The translations under genes were made by a program, and so were the position numbers. A DNA stretch of 64,000 nt from Neptuniibacter victor (GTDB taxonomy: Bacteria; Pseudomonadota; Gammaproteobacteria; Pseudomonadales; Balneatricaceae), in contig AP025763.1 of assembly GCA_027943745.1 (NCBI GenBank), forward strand, positions 2,728,001 to 2,792,000. Reading direction: 5' to 3'. The notes below the pieces were generated by a model. It was not told the origin of the DNA. It saw only the letters and a list, made by a program, of their open reading frames with translations, and made no database searches. Positions 54,337-63,972 of the stretch are shown here, in pieces (position 1 is the stretch's first letter; every line of letters starts with the position of its first letter).

Positions 54337-55716
54337 ATGCTTAAGAAGAAAACGGCTCTACTCAGCAACATCATTGGTGGCACGATCTTAGCCGCATCAC
54401 TCATCACTACACCGGCTTGGGCCGCGATAGGAGAGCCTGAAAAAGAGGACCTTAAATTTGGTTTTATTAAATTAACCGATATGGCTCCACTTGCCGTTGC
54501 CTATGAGAAAGGTTTTTTTGAAGATGAAGGTCTTTACGTAACACTAGAAGCACAAGCGAACTGGAAGGTTCTTTTAGACCGAGTGATTGACGGTCAATTG
54601 GATGGCGCTCACATGCTTGCAGGCCAGCCCTTGGGAGCGACGATCGGCTTCGGTACACAATCACATATTATTACTGCTTTTAGCATGGATCTAAATGGTA
54701 ATGCGATCACTGTTTCGAATGATATCTGGGACCAGATGAAACAGTATGTGCCAAAAGGTGCTGATGGAAAACCTGTGCACCCTATTAAGGCAGACGCGTT
54801 AAAACCTATCGTTGAAAAATATAAAGACGAAGGAAAGCCCTTCAATATGGGCATGGTATTTCCAGTATCCACTCACAACTATGAACTTCGTTACTGGTTG
54901 GCTGCGGGGGGAATCAATCCAGGCTACTACGCACCTCACAAAGGTGATACTTCGGGCACCATCGACGCCGATGCACTACTCTCCGTTACCCCTCCTCCGC
55001 AAATGCCAGCCACCATGGAAGCCGGTACTATCTACGGCTACTGTGTAGGTGAACCATGGAATCAACAAGCCGTTTTTAAAGGCATCGGTGTACCTGTCGT
55101 AACGGACTACGAAATTTGGAAGAACAACCCAGAAAAAGTGTTTGGTGTATCCAAAGGGTGGGCTGACGAAAACCCGAACACACATCTTCGTGTCGTAAAA
55201 GCGATGATCAGAGCGGCAAAATGGTTAGATGACAACAACAATGGCAATAGACCTGAAGCAGTGGAAATTCTCTCCCGCTCTGAATACGTCGGCGCCGATT
55301 ACGATGTTATTGCCAACTCAATGACAGGTACTTTTGAATATGAAAAAGGCGATAAACGCGAAGTACCCGATTTCAACGTATTCTTCCGTCACAATGCAAC
55401 CTACCCATATTATTCGGATGCTATCTGGTACTTAACTCAGATGCGTCGCTGGGGACAAATCTCTGAGCCTAAATCTGACCAGTGGTTTATGGATATTGCC
55501 AAAAAAGTTTACCGTCCGGATATCTATGCGACCGCTGCACAAGCGCTAATTGAAGAGGGAAAAATGTCAGCAGATATGTTCCCAGACTTTACCTCTGAAG
55601 ATGGATTCAAAGCACCTCAAAAACATTTCATAGACAACATTACCTATGATGGAAAAAAACCTAACGATTACCTTAAAAAATTCTCAATTGGTCTAAAGCC
55701 TGATCAGGAAATTTGA
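54337..55716 (+). CDS. nrtA: Nitrate ABC transporter, substrate-binding protein
   Basis: A 459-residue periplasmic binding protein (Tat/Sec-type leader [22 protein letters not shown]). Contains [42 protein letters not shown] and [21 protein letters not shown], the same core as NasS. ATG 54337 is preferred (GGAGGA 7 bases upstream). First gene of nrtABC. Confidence 0.93.
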   Translation: MLKKKTALLSNIIGGTILAASLITTPAWAAIGEPEKEDLKFGFIKLTDMAPLAVAYEKGFFEDEGLYVTLEAQANWKVLLDRVIDGQLDGAHMLAGQPLGATIGFGTQSHIITAFSMDLNGNAITVSNDIWDQMKQYVPKGADGKPVHPIKADALKPIVEKYKDEGKPFNMGMVFPVSTHNYELRYWLAAGGINPGYYAPHKGDTSGTIDADALLSVTPPPQMPATMEAGTIYGYCVGEPWNQQAVFKGIGVPVVTDYEIWKNNPEKVFGVSKGWADENPNTHLRVVKAMIRAAKWLDDNNNGNRPEAVEILSRSEYVGADYDVIANSMTGTFEYEKGDKREVPDFNVFFRHNATYPYYSDAIWYLTQMRRWGQISEPKSDQWFMDIAKKVYRPDIYATAAQALIEEGKMSADMFPDFTSEDGFKAPQKHFIDNITYDGKKPNDYLKKFSIGLKPDQEI

Positions 55717-55779
55717 TTATTGCTAAGTTCAGCTCCCTTCTTACGAAGGGAGTTTAGATCAACAAGGGAGTACTAAGCC

Positions 55780-56766
55780 ATGAGTAATTTAATCGCCACT
55801 TTGGGCCTTAGCGCCTATTTCGAAAACCCTAAAACTAGTTTTGCACAACTAGGAAAATCCTTACTCATACCGCTTATTGGGTTATTGGTTTTCCTTGCAA
55901 TGTGGGAAATCGGTGCAAAAAGCATACATACTTCCTTAGGTGTGTTTCCCGGCCCCGTTGCTGTTTACGAACAAAGCATAAACTTAATAAACGATCATAA
56001 TGCCGAGCGTAAAAAAGAGGTGGCATTTTATGAGCGTCAAGATAAACGAAATGAAAAGAAACTCGAAAAAGATCCTAACGCAAAAATAAAAGTTCGCCCC
56101 TATACCGGCAAGCCAACATTTTTCGATCAGATTTTAACCAGTTTAATCACCGTTCTCACAGGCTTTTTAATCGCATCGATGATCGCAATACCTGCGGGTA
56201 TTATAATTGGCTTGAATAGCACCCTTTATTCGGCCTTTAATCCGCTCATCCAGCTCTTCAAGCCTGTATCACCACTTGCATGGTTACCGCTTGTGACAAT
56301 GGTCGTGAGTGCCGTTTATGTAAGCAAGGACCCTTTGTTTGCAAAATCCTTTATCACTTCGCTTATCACCGTGTCGCTATGTAGCTTATGGCCAACTCTA
56401 CTAAATACCGCAGTAGGCGTTTCATCGATCAGTAAAGACCTACAAAACGTATCCCAGGTATTGCGCTTAAATTGGTTTACACACGTCATGAAAATTGTCC
56501 TGCCATCAGCCATACCGATGATGTTTACCGGATTACGTTTATCACTAGGCATCGCCTGGATGGTATTGATCGCGGCCGAAATGCTAGCGCAAAATCCTGG
56601 CCTCGGAAAATTTGTTTGGGACGAGTTCCAAAATGGTAGTTCTAGTTCACTAGGTCGCATCATGGTCGCCGTTTTAGTTATCGGTTTGATTGGCTTCCTA
56701 TTAGACCGCTGCATGCTATTTCTTCAGCGGAAAGTGTCTTGGGATAAAACTGCGGTACTACGTTAA
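55780..56766 (+). CDS. nrtB: Nitrate ABC transporter, permease
   Basis: A 328-residue membrane protein of the NrtB/SsuC/TauC family. After the first helix (about residues 29-48) comes a long Lys/Glu-rich linker (about 70-115), then helices (about 125-320) with the permease motif for ATPase docking (ISKDLQNVSQVLRLNWFTHVMKIVLPSAIP, the EAA-like loop). It forms the nitrate channel. Confidence 0.92.
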   Translation: MSNLIATLGLSAYFENPKTSFAQLGKSLLIPLIGLLVFLAMWEIGAKSIHTSLGVFPGPVAVYEQSINLINDHNAERKKEVAFYERQDKRNEKKLEKDPNAKIKVRPYTGKPTFFDQILTSLITVLTGFLIASMIAIPAGIIIGLNSTLYSAFNPLIQLFKPVSPLAWLPLVTMVVSAVYVSKDPLFAKSFITSLITVSLCSLWPTLLNTAVGVSSISKDLQNVSQVLRLNWFTHVMKIVLPSAIPMMFTGLRLSLGIAWMVLIAAEMLAQNPGLGKFVWDEFQNGSSSSLGRIMVAVLVIGLIGFLLDRCMLFLQRKVSWDKTAVLR

Positions 56767-56798
56767 TTAAACGATCTGACAAGTAAAGGAGAGCTACG

Positions 56799-57683
56799 AT
56801 GACTCAACCTCCAAAACATTTAGAGCTTACACAGGTCGATATCGACTTCCCGACACCAAACGGCCCCTTTAAAGCCCTAGAGGATGTAAACCTCACTATT
56901 AACAAAGGCGAGTTTGTTTCCCTAATCGGTCACTCAGGTTGTGGTAAATCGACTGTATTGAATATTATCGCCGGTCTTTATCAAGCGACAAAAGGCGGCT
57001 GTTTATTGGATGGGAAAGAGGTCAATGCACCCGGGCCAGAACGTGCGGTTGTATTTCAAAATCACTCCTTACTCCCTTGGCTAACCGCTTATGAAAATGT
57101 CGAGTTAGCCGTTAAGCAGGTATTTGGAAAATCCAAAAGCAGGTCCGAGATGCGTGAATGGATAGAACATAATCTATCGTTAGTTCATATGGATCACGCG
57201 ATGGACAAACGTCCTGATGAAATTTCAGGGGGTATGAAACAACGCGTAGGTATTGCCCGCGCCTTAGCCATGGAACCTACCGTAATGCTAATGGATGAGC
57301 CTTTCGGTGCACTTGATGCGTTAACCCGTGCTCATCTACAAGACTCACTGATGGAGATCCAAAAAGATCTGAATAACACCGTTATCATGATTACCCACGA
57401 TGTAGATGAAGCAGTGCTTCTATCTGATCGCATTGTCATGATGACAAACGGACCTGCGGCCTCTGTCGGAGAAATTCTAACCATTGATCTACCCCGCCCC
57501 CGTGATCGTTTAGCGCTGGCTGATGACCCAACCTATAACCACTATCGACATGAAGTGCTTAAGTTCCTATATGAGAAACAACGCACACCTGATAGCCCCA
57601 AAGCAGAAAAGAGCACGGAAAAAGAGAAAGTAGCGCATAAGACGCCAGTTATTAAATCTAACAGTGAGGATAAAGCGGCCTAG
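56799..57683 (+). CDS. nrtC: Nitrate ABC transporter, ATP-binding protein (NrtD-like)
   Basis: A 294-residue ABC ATPase: Walker A GHSGCGKST, Q loop FQNHSLLPW, signature ISGGMKQR, Walker B VMLMDEPFGALDALTR and switch His (ITHDVDEAV). The C-terminal tail (about 255-294) is charged. It has no NrtA-like second domain, so functionally it is the NrtD-like ATPase. Confidence 0.92.
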   Translation: MTQPPKHLELTQVDIDFPTPNGPFKALEDVNLTINKGEFVSLIGHSGCGKSTVLNIIAGLYQATKGGCLLDGKEVNAPGPERAVVFQNHSLLPWLTAYENVELAVKQVFGKSKSRSEMREWIEHNLSLVHMDHAMDKRPDEISGGMKQRVGIARALAMEPTVMLMDEPFGALDALTRAHLQDSLMEIQKDLNNTVIMITHDVDEAVLLSDRIVMMTNGPAASVGEILTIDLPRPRDRLALADDPTYNHYRHEVLKFLYEKQRTPDSPKAEKSTEKEKVAHKTPVIKSNSEDKAA

Positions 57684-57765
57684 GCACCTACTATTACTTT
57701 CTAAGCAACAACGATTAGATATCTGCGATATCTCCTAAGCTATGTGCTTATGTAATTAAACAGCC

Positions 57766-57817
57766 AAAGACGTTCAAACTTTTATTTAATATGAATGATA
57801 AGTTTGAACGTCTTTTT
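57766..57817 (+). terminator. Terminator of nrtABC
   Basis: A 16-bp stem AAAGACGTTCAAACTT (57766-57781) with its complement (57800-57815) followed by Ts. It is 82 bp after the nrtC stop. Confidence 0.9.
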
Positions 57818-58209
57818 AAGTTTTATGGAATGTATAACTATCGTGAGTCCAAGATTATCATTGGACGTGACGGATTGAATACCTTCTCCTTTAACAGCCC
57901 CTCACTCTATATTCGAACTACCTGCCCTAAAATTTGCGCAGAGTAGCTCATTACGCTTAGTGACAGCTCACTGCCTTTAACCTTTAGTAGAGGACTAATA
58001 GCGCTTATCTTTCCTTCAATCTAAACTCGGGCGCTTAATTTACAAACTACGTTGAGCCACATCAGTATCTCTCCCACATTTCCACCTCTCGTTAACTGAT
58101 TAAATGTTAAAATAACCGCAGGATGATTCGCTAAAAGCCAGGTGAGAAGGAAGCTTACCGTTTTAATGCACAGGTTAAGTTCCATATTCGCCACAGGGTA
58201 TTTATAAGT
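57818..58209. other. Intergenic region upstream of the orphan binding-protein gene
   Basis: About 390 bp with no plausible gene. No sigma-54 element like those of the neighbouring operons was seen here. Confidence 0.5.
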
Positions 58210-59229
58210 ATGTTCCGCCTTTCCGGTTTGTTGTCAAAGCTGTTACTTATGAGCCTTCTCTCCGCCTCTTTTCTCGCAGCGGCTGAAGAAAAAAAACTTT
58301 TAATTATAGATTCTCAAGCGGGTGAGCCTTATGAAGAAGCAAAGATCGGTATGCTTCAAGAGCTATCCACCCAAGGATTTATTACGGGTAAAAACTTAGT
58401 CGTCACTCACCATAACAGCCAGAACAAAACAGGCTTAACAAAACGTTGGTTACGATTAGAAACGCCCAATAAATACAATGTGATTTTTGTTAATGGCACA
58501 ATCGCGACCTCCGCAGCGATGAAATGGGGCTATGGTGGCCGAGAGAAGTTTGTATTCGCAAGCGTTACTGATCCAGTGGGCATAGGCGTAATCCATGAAT
58601 TGGGGAAGCCTCCTTTCGGTAATTTCACAGGTGTTCCATACGGTGTGCCAATTGCTGAGCGATTAAGATTTTTACTTCAGGTATTACCTGACGCCAAAGT
58701 CATTGGCTTAATTCATACTGATATGCCGCAATCTTCAATTTATGTTGACCGGTTAAAGGTCACTCTTCGACAGCCTGAATTTGCTAACCTAAAAGTCATT
58801 TTTCACAAAATCCCTTTCATCAATACTGATAAAGGACATATAAGAATGGCGCAATTAACATCCGCAGCAGCGACAGCATTACACGCTAAAGTCGACCTAT
58901 TCATGACGCCCAGTGATCAATTTGGTATTACAAAAGCCTTTTCTGCCGCGATTAAAAATGCCTCCTCTAAACCCTTAATGGGATTATCAAAAGATGAAGT
59001 AAAAAAATGGGGGGCTCATTTTGCTCTGTATCCGCGGCAAGACCTTGCTGGCAGAAAAGCCGGTAAAATTATTGCAGGATTATTGAATGGAGAGGCCTTT
59101 GATAAGCAAATCCCTGACTACGCATTGGGGGAATATGCTATCAATATTAAATCAGCTCAGAAAAGTGGCATCACGTTTCCTGACGACATACTTAAAGATA
59201 AAAATATTGTTATTTTCGAAGATGATTAA
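58210..59229 (+). CDS. ABC-type substrate-binding protein (PF04392-type), orphan
   Basis: A 339-residue exported protein with a signal peptide (cleavage near SFLAAAEEK). It has the ABC_sub_bind/PF04392 pattern: binding-protein fold with KLLIIDSQAGEPYEEAKIGM at the start, NVIFVNGTIATSAAMK, KFVFASVTDPVGIGVI and GNFTGVPYGVPIAERLRFLLQVLP. Substrate unknown (some members bind tryptophan or other amino acids). It has no permease or ATPase beside it. Its place between nrtABC and nirBD is suggestive of nitrogen metabolism but not proof. Confidence 0.8.
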   Translation: MFRLSGLLSKLLLMSLLSASFLAAAEEKKLLIIDSQAGEPYEEAKIGMLQELSTQGFITGKNLVVTHHNSQNKTGLTKRWLRLETPNKYNVIFVNGTIATSAAMKWGYGGREKFVFASVTDPVGIGVIHELGKPPFGNFTGVPYGVPIAERLRFLLQVLPDAKVIGLIHTDMPQSSIYVDRLKVTLRQPEFANLKVIFHKIPFINTDKGHIRMAQLTSAAATALHAKVDLFMTPSDQFGITKAFSAAIKNASSKPLMGLSKDEVKKWGAHFALYPRQDLAGRKAGKIIAGLLNGEAFDKQIPDYALGEYAINIKSAQKSGITFPDDILKDKNIVIFEDD

Positions 59230-59554
59230 AAGCACTACTTATGCGCTGACGGGCGATCTATCCCCTCTTTTGCTCCAGCCATGTAGTCTGTGCCTGCAGC
59301 GCCCATAAGCTATCCCTATCAATCACTTTTGATCCTTGATGCGCCTTTTAAATATCCAACCCCCCTAGCAAAAGGCGCTGTACGATGACTAAAGTGTTAT
59401 CCCTTTCCTCTCCTCACTCGATAACTCGATCGCACCATGATGGTTCACATCCAGTGCTATTACGCATCATAACCAAGCAAATATTCGAGCCTTGTCGCTT
59501 ACCTGAACAGAAATCAATCTCGTAACATATTGATAAAAAACATATTTTAAATAA
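59230..59554. other. Intergenic region upstream of the nirB promoter
   Basis: About 325 bp without gene. It holds an NtrC-like site (59432-59446). Confidence 0.5.
59432..59446. promoter_or_regulatory. Candidate NtrC binding site
   Basis: GCACCATGATGGTTC matches the NtrC box (GCACCAxxxTGGTGC) at all but one of the defined positions. It lies about 135-150 bp upstream of the predicted nirB transcript start, a normal distance for a sigma-54 enhancer. Confidence 0.6.
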
Positions 59555-59570
59555 TGGCACGGCCTATGCT
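59555..59570 (+). promoter_or_regulatory. Sigma-54 promoter of nirBD
   Basis: TGGCACGGCCTATGCT: GG (59556-59557) and GC (59568-59569) separated by 10 bases. Transcript expected to start near 59581. Confidence 0.87.
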
Positions 59571-59580
59571 TTAGTAGATA

Positions 59581-59685
59581 ACAACTGACACTATTTGAGT
59601 TTCGTCGGTTACTACCTCAGGCTCTTAGGACAAAGGCGTTCTACATCAACATGGTCATTCATGTTGCATGTTAGCGCCTTTTTTT
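59581..59685 (+). promoter_or_regulatory. nirBD leader: ANTAR hairpin and intrinsic terminator
   Basis: P2: AGGAC/GTTCT (59627-59631 with 59638-59642) with hexaloop AAAGGC (59632-59637; A1, G4), the same loop as in the nrtABC leader. Its loop is the left arm of a terminator: AAAGGCG (59632-59638) pairs with CGCCTTT (59675-59681), closed by a CAACATG/CATGTTG inner hairpin and followed by seven Ts. A 7-bp stem (59583-59589 with 59604-59610) occupies the P1 position, but its apical loop lacks the canonical hexaloop. Confidence 0.75.
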
Positions 59686-59707
59686 ATGTTTTAAATTTAG
59701 GATAGTT

Positions 59708-62700
59708 ATGAGAAAGCGCTTGGTAATTATTGGGAATGGAATGGCAACAGGCCGGTTTCTGCAGCGTTTATCCGAACATGCAGAGAGCCCGTTTGATGTC
59801 ACTGTTTTTGGTGAAGAACCTGGCGGTAGCTATAACCGCGTTTTATTGTCGCCATTACTGGGAGGAGAACTTCCTTTAGAAAGCGTCATCACCCTAACAA
59901 CGGATTGGTACAGTGATCATGGTATCAAACTCCATAGCCAAGACCCGGTAGCACTGATAGACCGTCAACAGAAACAGGTGATCAGTGAAAAAGGAATACA
60001 TGTTAGTTATGACTTATTAATCATAGCAACAGGATCATACCCTACGCAGGTACCGACTCCCGGTTCAACGCTATCTGGCGTCATGAATTTTAGAACGCTT
60101 AAAGATGTTGAGTTCATGCAATCTGCCGCCAAGACAAACAAGCATGCCGTCGTCGTCGGTGGCGGTTTCTTAGGACTGGAAGCTGCCGAAGGGCTACGCC
60201 TAATCGGTATGGATGTCACTGTCATCCACCGCGCTGACTACCTACTCAACAAACAGCTCGATGAAACAGCAGGCAACATGCTACTTGAGTCCCTTCAAGG
60301 AAGAGGGCTTAAATTCCGTTTGGCATCTGAGATAGAAACTATTCGAGGTAGCAACAAAGTCGAATCCGTTTTGTTAGACAGCGGAGAAATTCTACCTGCT
60401 GACCTGATCGTTACTGCTGTCGGCGTTACGCCTAATAAAGCACTAGCAGAACAATCGGGCCTAGTCTGTGAAAGAGGTATTTTGGTCGATACGCAGATGC
60501 GTACCAACGATGAAAATATCTATTCTCTTGGCGAATGTTGCCAATTTCAATCTTTCACCTATGGCTTAATCGCTCCCATCTGGCAACAAGTAGACACCTT
60601 GCTATCAAACCTTCTGGGCCACCCTTGCGAATACGTTGAGGAGCCTGTTTCAACACAACTAAAAATTAGTGGCATTGAACTTTTCTCTTGCGGCTCTTTA
60701 AACGACACGCCAGAGACAGAAACACTGATTTATCACGACATCAAGCAACATGAATATCGAAAGCTTTGGCTGAAAGACAACCGCGTAGTGGGCGCCGTTT
60801 TATATGGTGATGTCCGTGAGGGGCAGTGGTATTTCGATCAGCTAAAACAACACAACGATTTGAGTGCAACCAGACAGCAGCTGCTTTTTGGCAGCCCGTT
60901 CTGCTCTCAAGACACTCAAACACAGGAAATGGGTATATCTTCTATGGCTACTACACAGAGCATTAACAAAAAGCAGCTAGTCGTTATTGGTAACGGCATG
61001 GTGGGACACCACTTCATCGAAAACTTTGTTGCAAGCAACATGGCTGATGAATATGAAATTCACATCTTGGCAGAGGAATCTCGTGCAGCATATGACCGAG
61101 TACACCTCTCCGAATATTTCGGTGATTCAACCTACGAAGATCTCTGCCTCGTAGAAAATAATTTTTATGAAACCCATGGCGTTCAACTTCATTTAAGTGA
61201 AGGAGCAACGCAGATCGATCGCGATGCAAAGCAGGTTATCACAGAGCAAGCTACGTACCCCTACGATACTCTCGTACTTGCGACTGGTTCATACCCTTTT
61301 GTCCCCCCCATACCGGGAAATGATGGTGATGCCTGCTTTGTTTATCGCACCCTTGAAGATCTAGATAAGATCCAAGCGCGTGCGAACAACGCTACCACTG
61401 GCGTAGTAGTTGGAGGTGGTTTGCTAGGACTAGAAGCAGCAAATGCCCTGAAATCATTAGGTTTAAAAGCTCATGTAGTCGAATTTGCTCCCCGCTTAAT
61501 GCCTGTCCAACTTGATGAAGATGGGGGCAAGCTACTCAAAACTAAAATTGAGTCACTGGGCGTAGATGTTCACTGTAACAAAGCGACATCAGAAATTGTG
61601 CCTGGCGAAAACCATACTTACCGAATGAACTTTAGTGATGGTTCTTTCTTAGAAACAGACCTTATTCTTTTCTCTGCCGGTATTCGCCCACAAGATACGC
61701 TTGCCCGCAACAGTGAACTTGAAATCGGTGAACGAGGTGGCATTGTCGTCAACGATCAGTGTCGCACCTCGGACGAAAATATTTTTGCTATCGGCGAGTG
61801 CGCCCTTTGGAATAATCAAATCTTCGGTTTAGTTGCGCCTGGTTATACCATGGCCAAAACAGCTGTATCAGCCATTTCTGGGGATGGAACAGCATTCACG
61901 GGTGCAGATATGAGCACCAAGTTAAAACTACTCGGTGTTGACGTTGGCTCCATCGGTGATGCACATGGCAAGACACCGGGAAGCATCAGCTACCGTTATT
62001 TAGACGAAGATGAACAGGTCTATTACCGTATTGTCGTTTCAGAAGATCGCACAAAGCTGCTTGGCTCCGTTCTGGTTGGGGATAACAGTAAATATGACAC
62101 CCTACTGCAATACGCACTTAATGGCATTGATCTACCCGACAAGCCTCAGCTATTAATCTTACCATCAACGGATGGTGCTGCCGCGCCCGCGCTTGGCCCT
62201 GACGCCCTACCTGATGACGCTACCATTTGCTCTTGCCTCAATGTCACAAAAGGACAGATATGCTGCTCCATTGATAAGGGTGCGGCAACGGTCGGTGATG
62301 TTAAAGAGGTTACGAAAGCGGCCTCTGGCTGTGGTGGCTGCGCAGCCATGCTGAAAAACCTCGTAGATCATGAGTTAGAAAAACGTGGCGTAGAAGTTAA
62401 TAAAGATATCTGTGAGCACTTTGCTTACACCCGTGAAGAGCTCTATCACATCGTCCGTGTCGAAGGTATTCGAAGCTTCTCAGATCTTTTAGAAAAACAC
62501 GGCAAAGGATTAGGTTGCGATATTTGTAAGCCTGCTGCGGGCTCTATCCTGGCATCATGCTGGAATGAGCACATCATGGAAGAGCCATTGGTTAGCCTAC
62601 AAGATACGAACGATAGCTTTATGGCCAACATGCAAAAAGATGGAACCTACTCAATCGTTCCTCGTATTGCTGGCGGCGAAATCACCCCAGATAAACTAAT

Positions 62701-63457
62701 TGTATTAGGGCAAGTTGCCAAAAAATATAATTTATACACCAAAATCACCGGTGGGCAGCGGGTAGATCTATTCGGAGCACAACTCCATGAACTTCCGCTC
62801 ATTTGGAAAGAACTGGTTGATGCCGGCTTTGAAACAGGCCACGCCTACGGTAAATCATTACGAACAGTTAAATCCTGCGTTGGAAGCACATGGTGCCGCT
62901 TCGGCGTTAATGATAGTGCTGGAATGGCAATAAAACTTGAGAATCGCTACAAAGGTTTGAGAGCCCCTCACAAAATCAAGTTTGCGGTTTCGGGTTGTAC
63001 ACGCGAATGCGCTGAAGCACAAAGTAAAGATATTGGTGTCATTGCTACCGAAAATGGCTGGAACCTTTATGTTTGCGGCAACGGTGGCATGAAACCTCGT
63101 CATGCCGATCTATTCGCAACAGATTTAGACGATGAAACACTCGTCAAATATATTGATCGTGTTTTGATGTTCTATATCAAAACGGCTGATCGCTTACAGC
63201 GCACTTCTGTCTGGATGGAAAACATGGAGGGCGGCCTTGATTACCTTAAAGAGGTGATATTGGACGATAAGTTAGAAATTGCAGCGGAATTAGAATCACA
63301 GATGTCGCTAGTCGTCGGTACTTATCAATGCGAGTGGAAATCAACACTAGAAGATGAGGACAAACTGAAGCGGTTCCGTAGTGTGGTGAATAGTGATGAA
63401 CAAGCTGATCCACAAATAGTGCACATTATTGAACGCAATCAAATTCGCCCTGCTTAA
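59708..63457 (+). CDS. nirB: NirB nitrite reductase large subunit fused to an extra N-terminal FAD/NAD(P) oxidoreductase module
   Basis: A 1249-residue protein; usual NirB is about 840. Residues 1-412 form a full NirB-like FAD/NAD(P) module (VIIGNGMATGRF, DLLIIATGSYP, VVVGGGFLGLEAAE, NIYSLGECC). Residues about 420-1249 form a complete NirB: a second FAD/NAD module (VVIGNGMVGHHF, GVVVGGGLLGLEAAN), BFD-like [2Fe-2S] (CSCLNV, CGGC), then siroheme/[4Fe-4S] domains with ligands CVGSTWC (C1057, C1063) and CTREC (C1097, C1101). It reduces nitrite to ammonium with NADH. The extra module may feed electrons to NasA. An internal ATG at 60944 (SMATTQSINKK) looks like an old NirB start. Confidence 0.92.
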   Translation: MRKRLVIIGNGMATGRFLQRLSEHAESPFDVTVFGEEPGGSYNRVLLSPLLGGELPLESVITLTTDWYSDHGIKLHSQDPVALIDRQQKQVISEKGIHVSYDLLIIATGSYPTQVPTPGSTLSGVMNFRTLKDVEFMQSAAKTNKHAVVVGGGFLGLEAAEGLRLIGMDVTVIHRADYLLNKQLDETAGNMLLESLQGRGLKFRLASEIETIRGSNKVESVLLDSGEILPADLIVTAVGVTPNKALAEQSGLVCERGILVDTQMRTNDENIYSLGECCQFQSFTYGLIAPIWQQVDTLLSNLLGHPCEYVEEPVSTQLKISGIELFSCGSLNDTPETETLIYHDIKQHEYRKLWLKDNRVVGAVLYGDVREGQWYFDQLKQHNDLSATRQQLLFGSPFCSQDTQTQEMGISSMATTQSINKKQLVVIGNGMVGHHFIENFVASNMADEYEIHILAEESRAAYDRVHLSEYFGDSTYEDLCLVENNFYETHGVQLHLSEGATQIDRDAKQVITEQATYPYDTLVLATGSYPFVPPIPGNDGDACFVYRTLEDLDKIQARANNATTGVVVGGGLLGLEAANALKSLGLKAHVVEFAPRLMPVQLDEDGGKLLKTKIESLGVDVHCNKATSEIVPGENHTYRMNFSDGSFLETDLILFSAGIRPQDTLARNSELEIGERGGIVVNDQCRTSDENIFAIGECALWNNQIFGLVAPGYTMAKTAVSAISGDGTAFTGADMSTKLKLLGVDVGSIGDAHGKTPGSISYRYLDEDEQVYYRIVVSEDRTKLLGSVLVGDNSKYDTLLQYALNGIDLPDKPQLLILPSTDGAAAPALGPDALPDDATICSCLNVTKGQICCSIDKGAATVGDVKEVTKAASGCGGCAAMLKNLVDHELEKRGVEVNKDICEHFAYTREELYHIVRVEGIRSFSDLLEKHGKGLGCDICKPAAGSILASCWNEHIMEEPLVSLQDTNDSFMANMQKDGTYSIVPRIAGGEITPDKLIVLGQVAKKYNLYTKITGGQRVDLFGAQLHELPLIWKELVDAGFETGHAYGKSLRTVKSCVGSTWCRFGVNDSAGMAIKLENRYKGLRAPHKIKFAVSGCTRECAEAQSKDIGVIATENGWNLYVCGNGGMKPRHADLFATDLDDETLVKYIDRVLMFYIKTADRLQRTSVWMENMEGGLDYLKEVILDDKLEIAAELESQMSLVVGTYQCEWKSTLEDEDKLKRFRSVVNSDEQADPQIVHIIERNQIRPA

Positions 63458-63488
63458 CACGACTTAAAGCAACTATAGGAGATTAGCT

Positions 63489-63836
63489 ATGACTTCAAAT
63501 CCAAGTGCAGACTGGACCAAACTTTGCGATAAAAATGATCTTATTGCTCACTCAGGTATAGCGGCAGTCTACCAAGGGCAACAAATTGCATTGTTCTATA
63601 TGCCTAACTACGAAAATGAGATTTTTGCGATCGGTAATAATGATCCGTTTAGTGGTGCAAATATACTGGCACGTGGGCTTATTGGAGATCTAAAAGGAGA
63701 ACCGATGGTCGCCTCTCCTCTGTATAAACAACATTTCTCTCTTAATTCTGGCACATGTTTTGAAGATGAAGAGGTTCGTGTACCTGTTTGGCCTGTCCGA
63801 ATTCAAGGAGAAAACGTCGAGATTATGTCCGCATAA
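63489..63836 (+). CDS. nirD: Nitrite reductase small subunit NirD
   Basis: A 115-residue Rieske-fold protein without iron ligands, typical of NirD. Conserved parts: YMPNYENEIFAIGNNDPFSGANILARGLIGDLKGEPMV-region and SPLYKQHFSLNSGTC. It forms NAD(P)H nitrite reductase with NirB. AGGAG 7 bases upstream of ATG; 31 bp after nirB. Confidence 0.94.
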   Translation: MTSNPSADWTKLCDKNDLIAHSGIAAVYQGQQIALFYMPNYENEIFAIGNNDPFSGANILARGLIGDLKGEPMVASPLYKQHFSLNSGTCFEDEEVRVPVWPVRIQGENVEIMSA

Positions 63837-63920
63837 AAGAGTTTTCTGCGAGAAAAACTTACTCACGGAAGGGTAAGTCTGCTCTGAAATGACTCATACC
63901 CATACATTCTAGAGCAATGC

Positions 63921-63972
63921 TCCAATGCCTAGCATTGGACATTTTATCGCAGGCCTCGGCCTGCGTTTTTTT
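63921..63972 (+). terminator. Tandem hairpins and terminator after nirD
   Basis: Hairpin TCCAATGC/GCATTGGA (63921-63928 with 63932-63939), then a GC-rich hairpin CGCAGGC/GCCTGCG (63948-63954 with 63959-63965) followed by seven Ts. The second is a standard terminator; the first may add stability. Confidence 0.9.
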
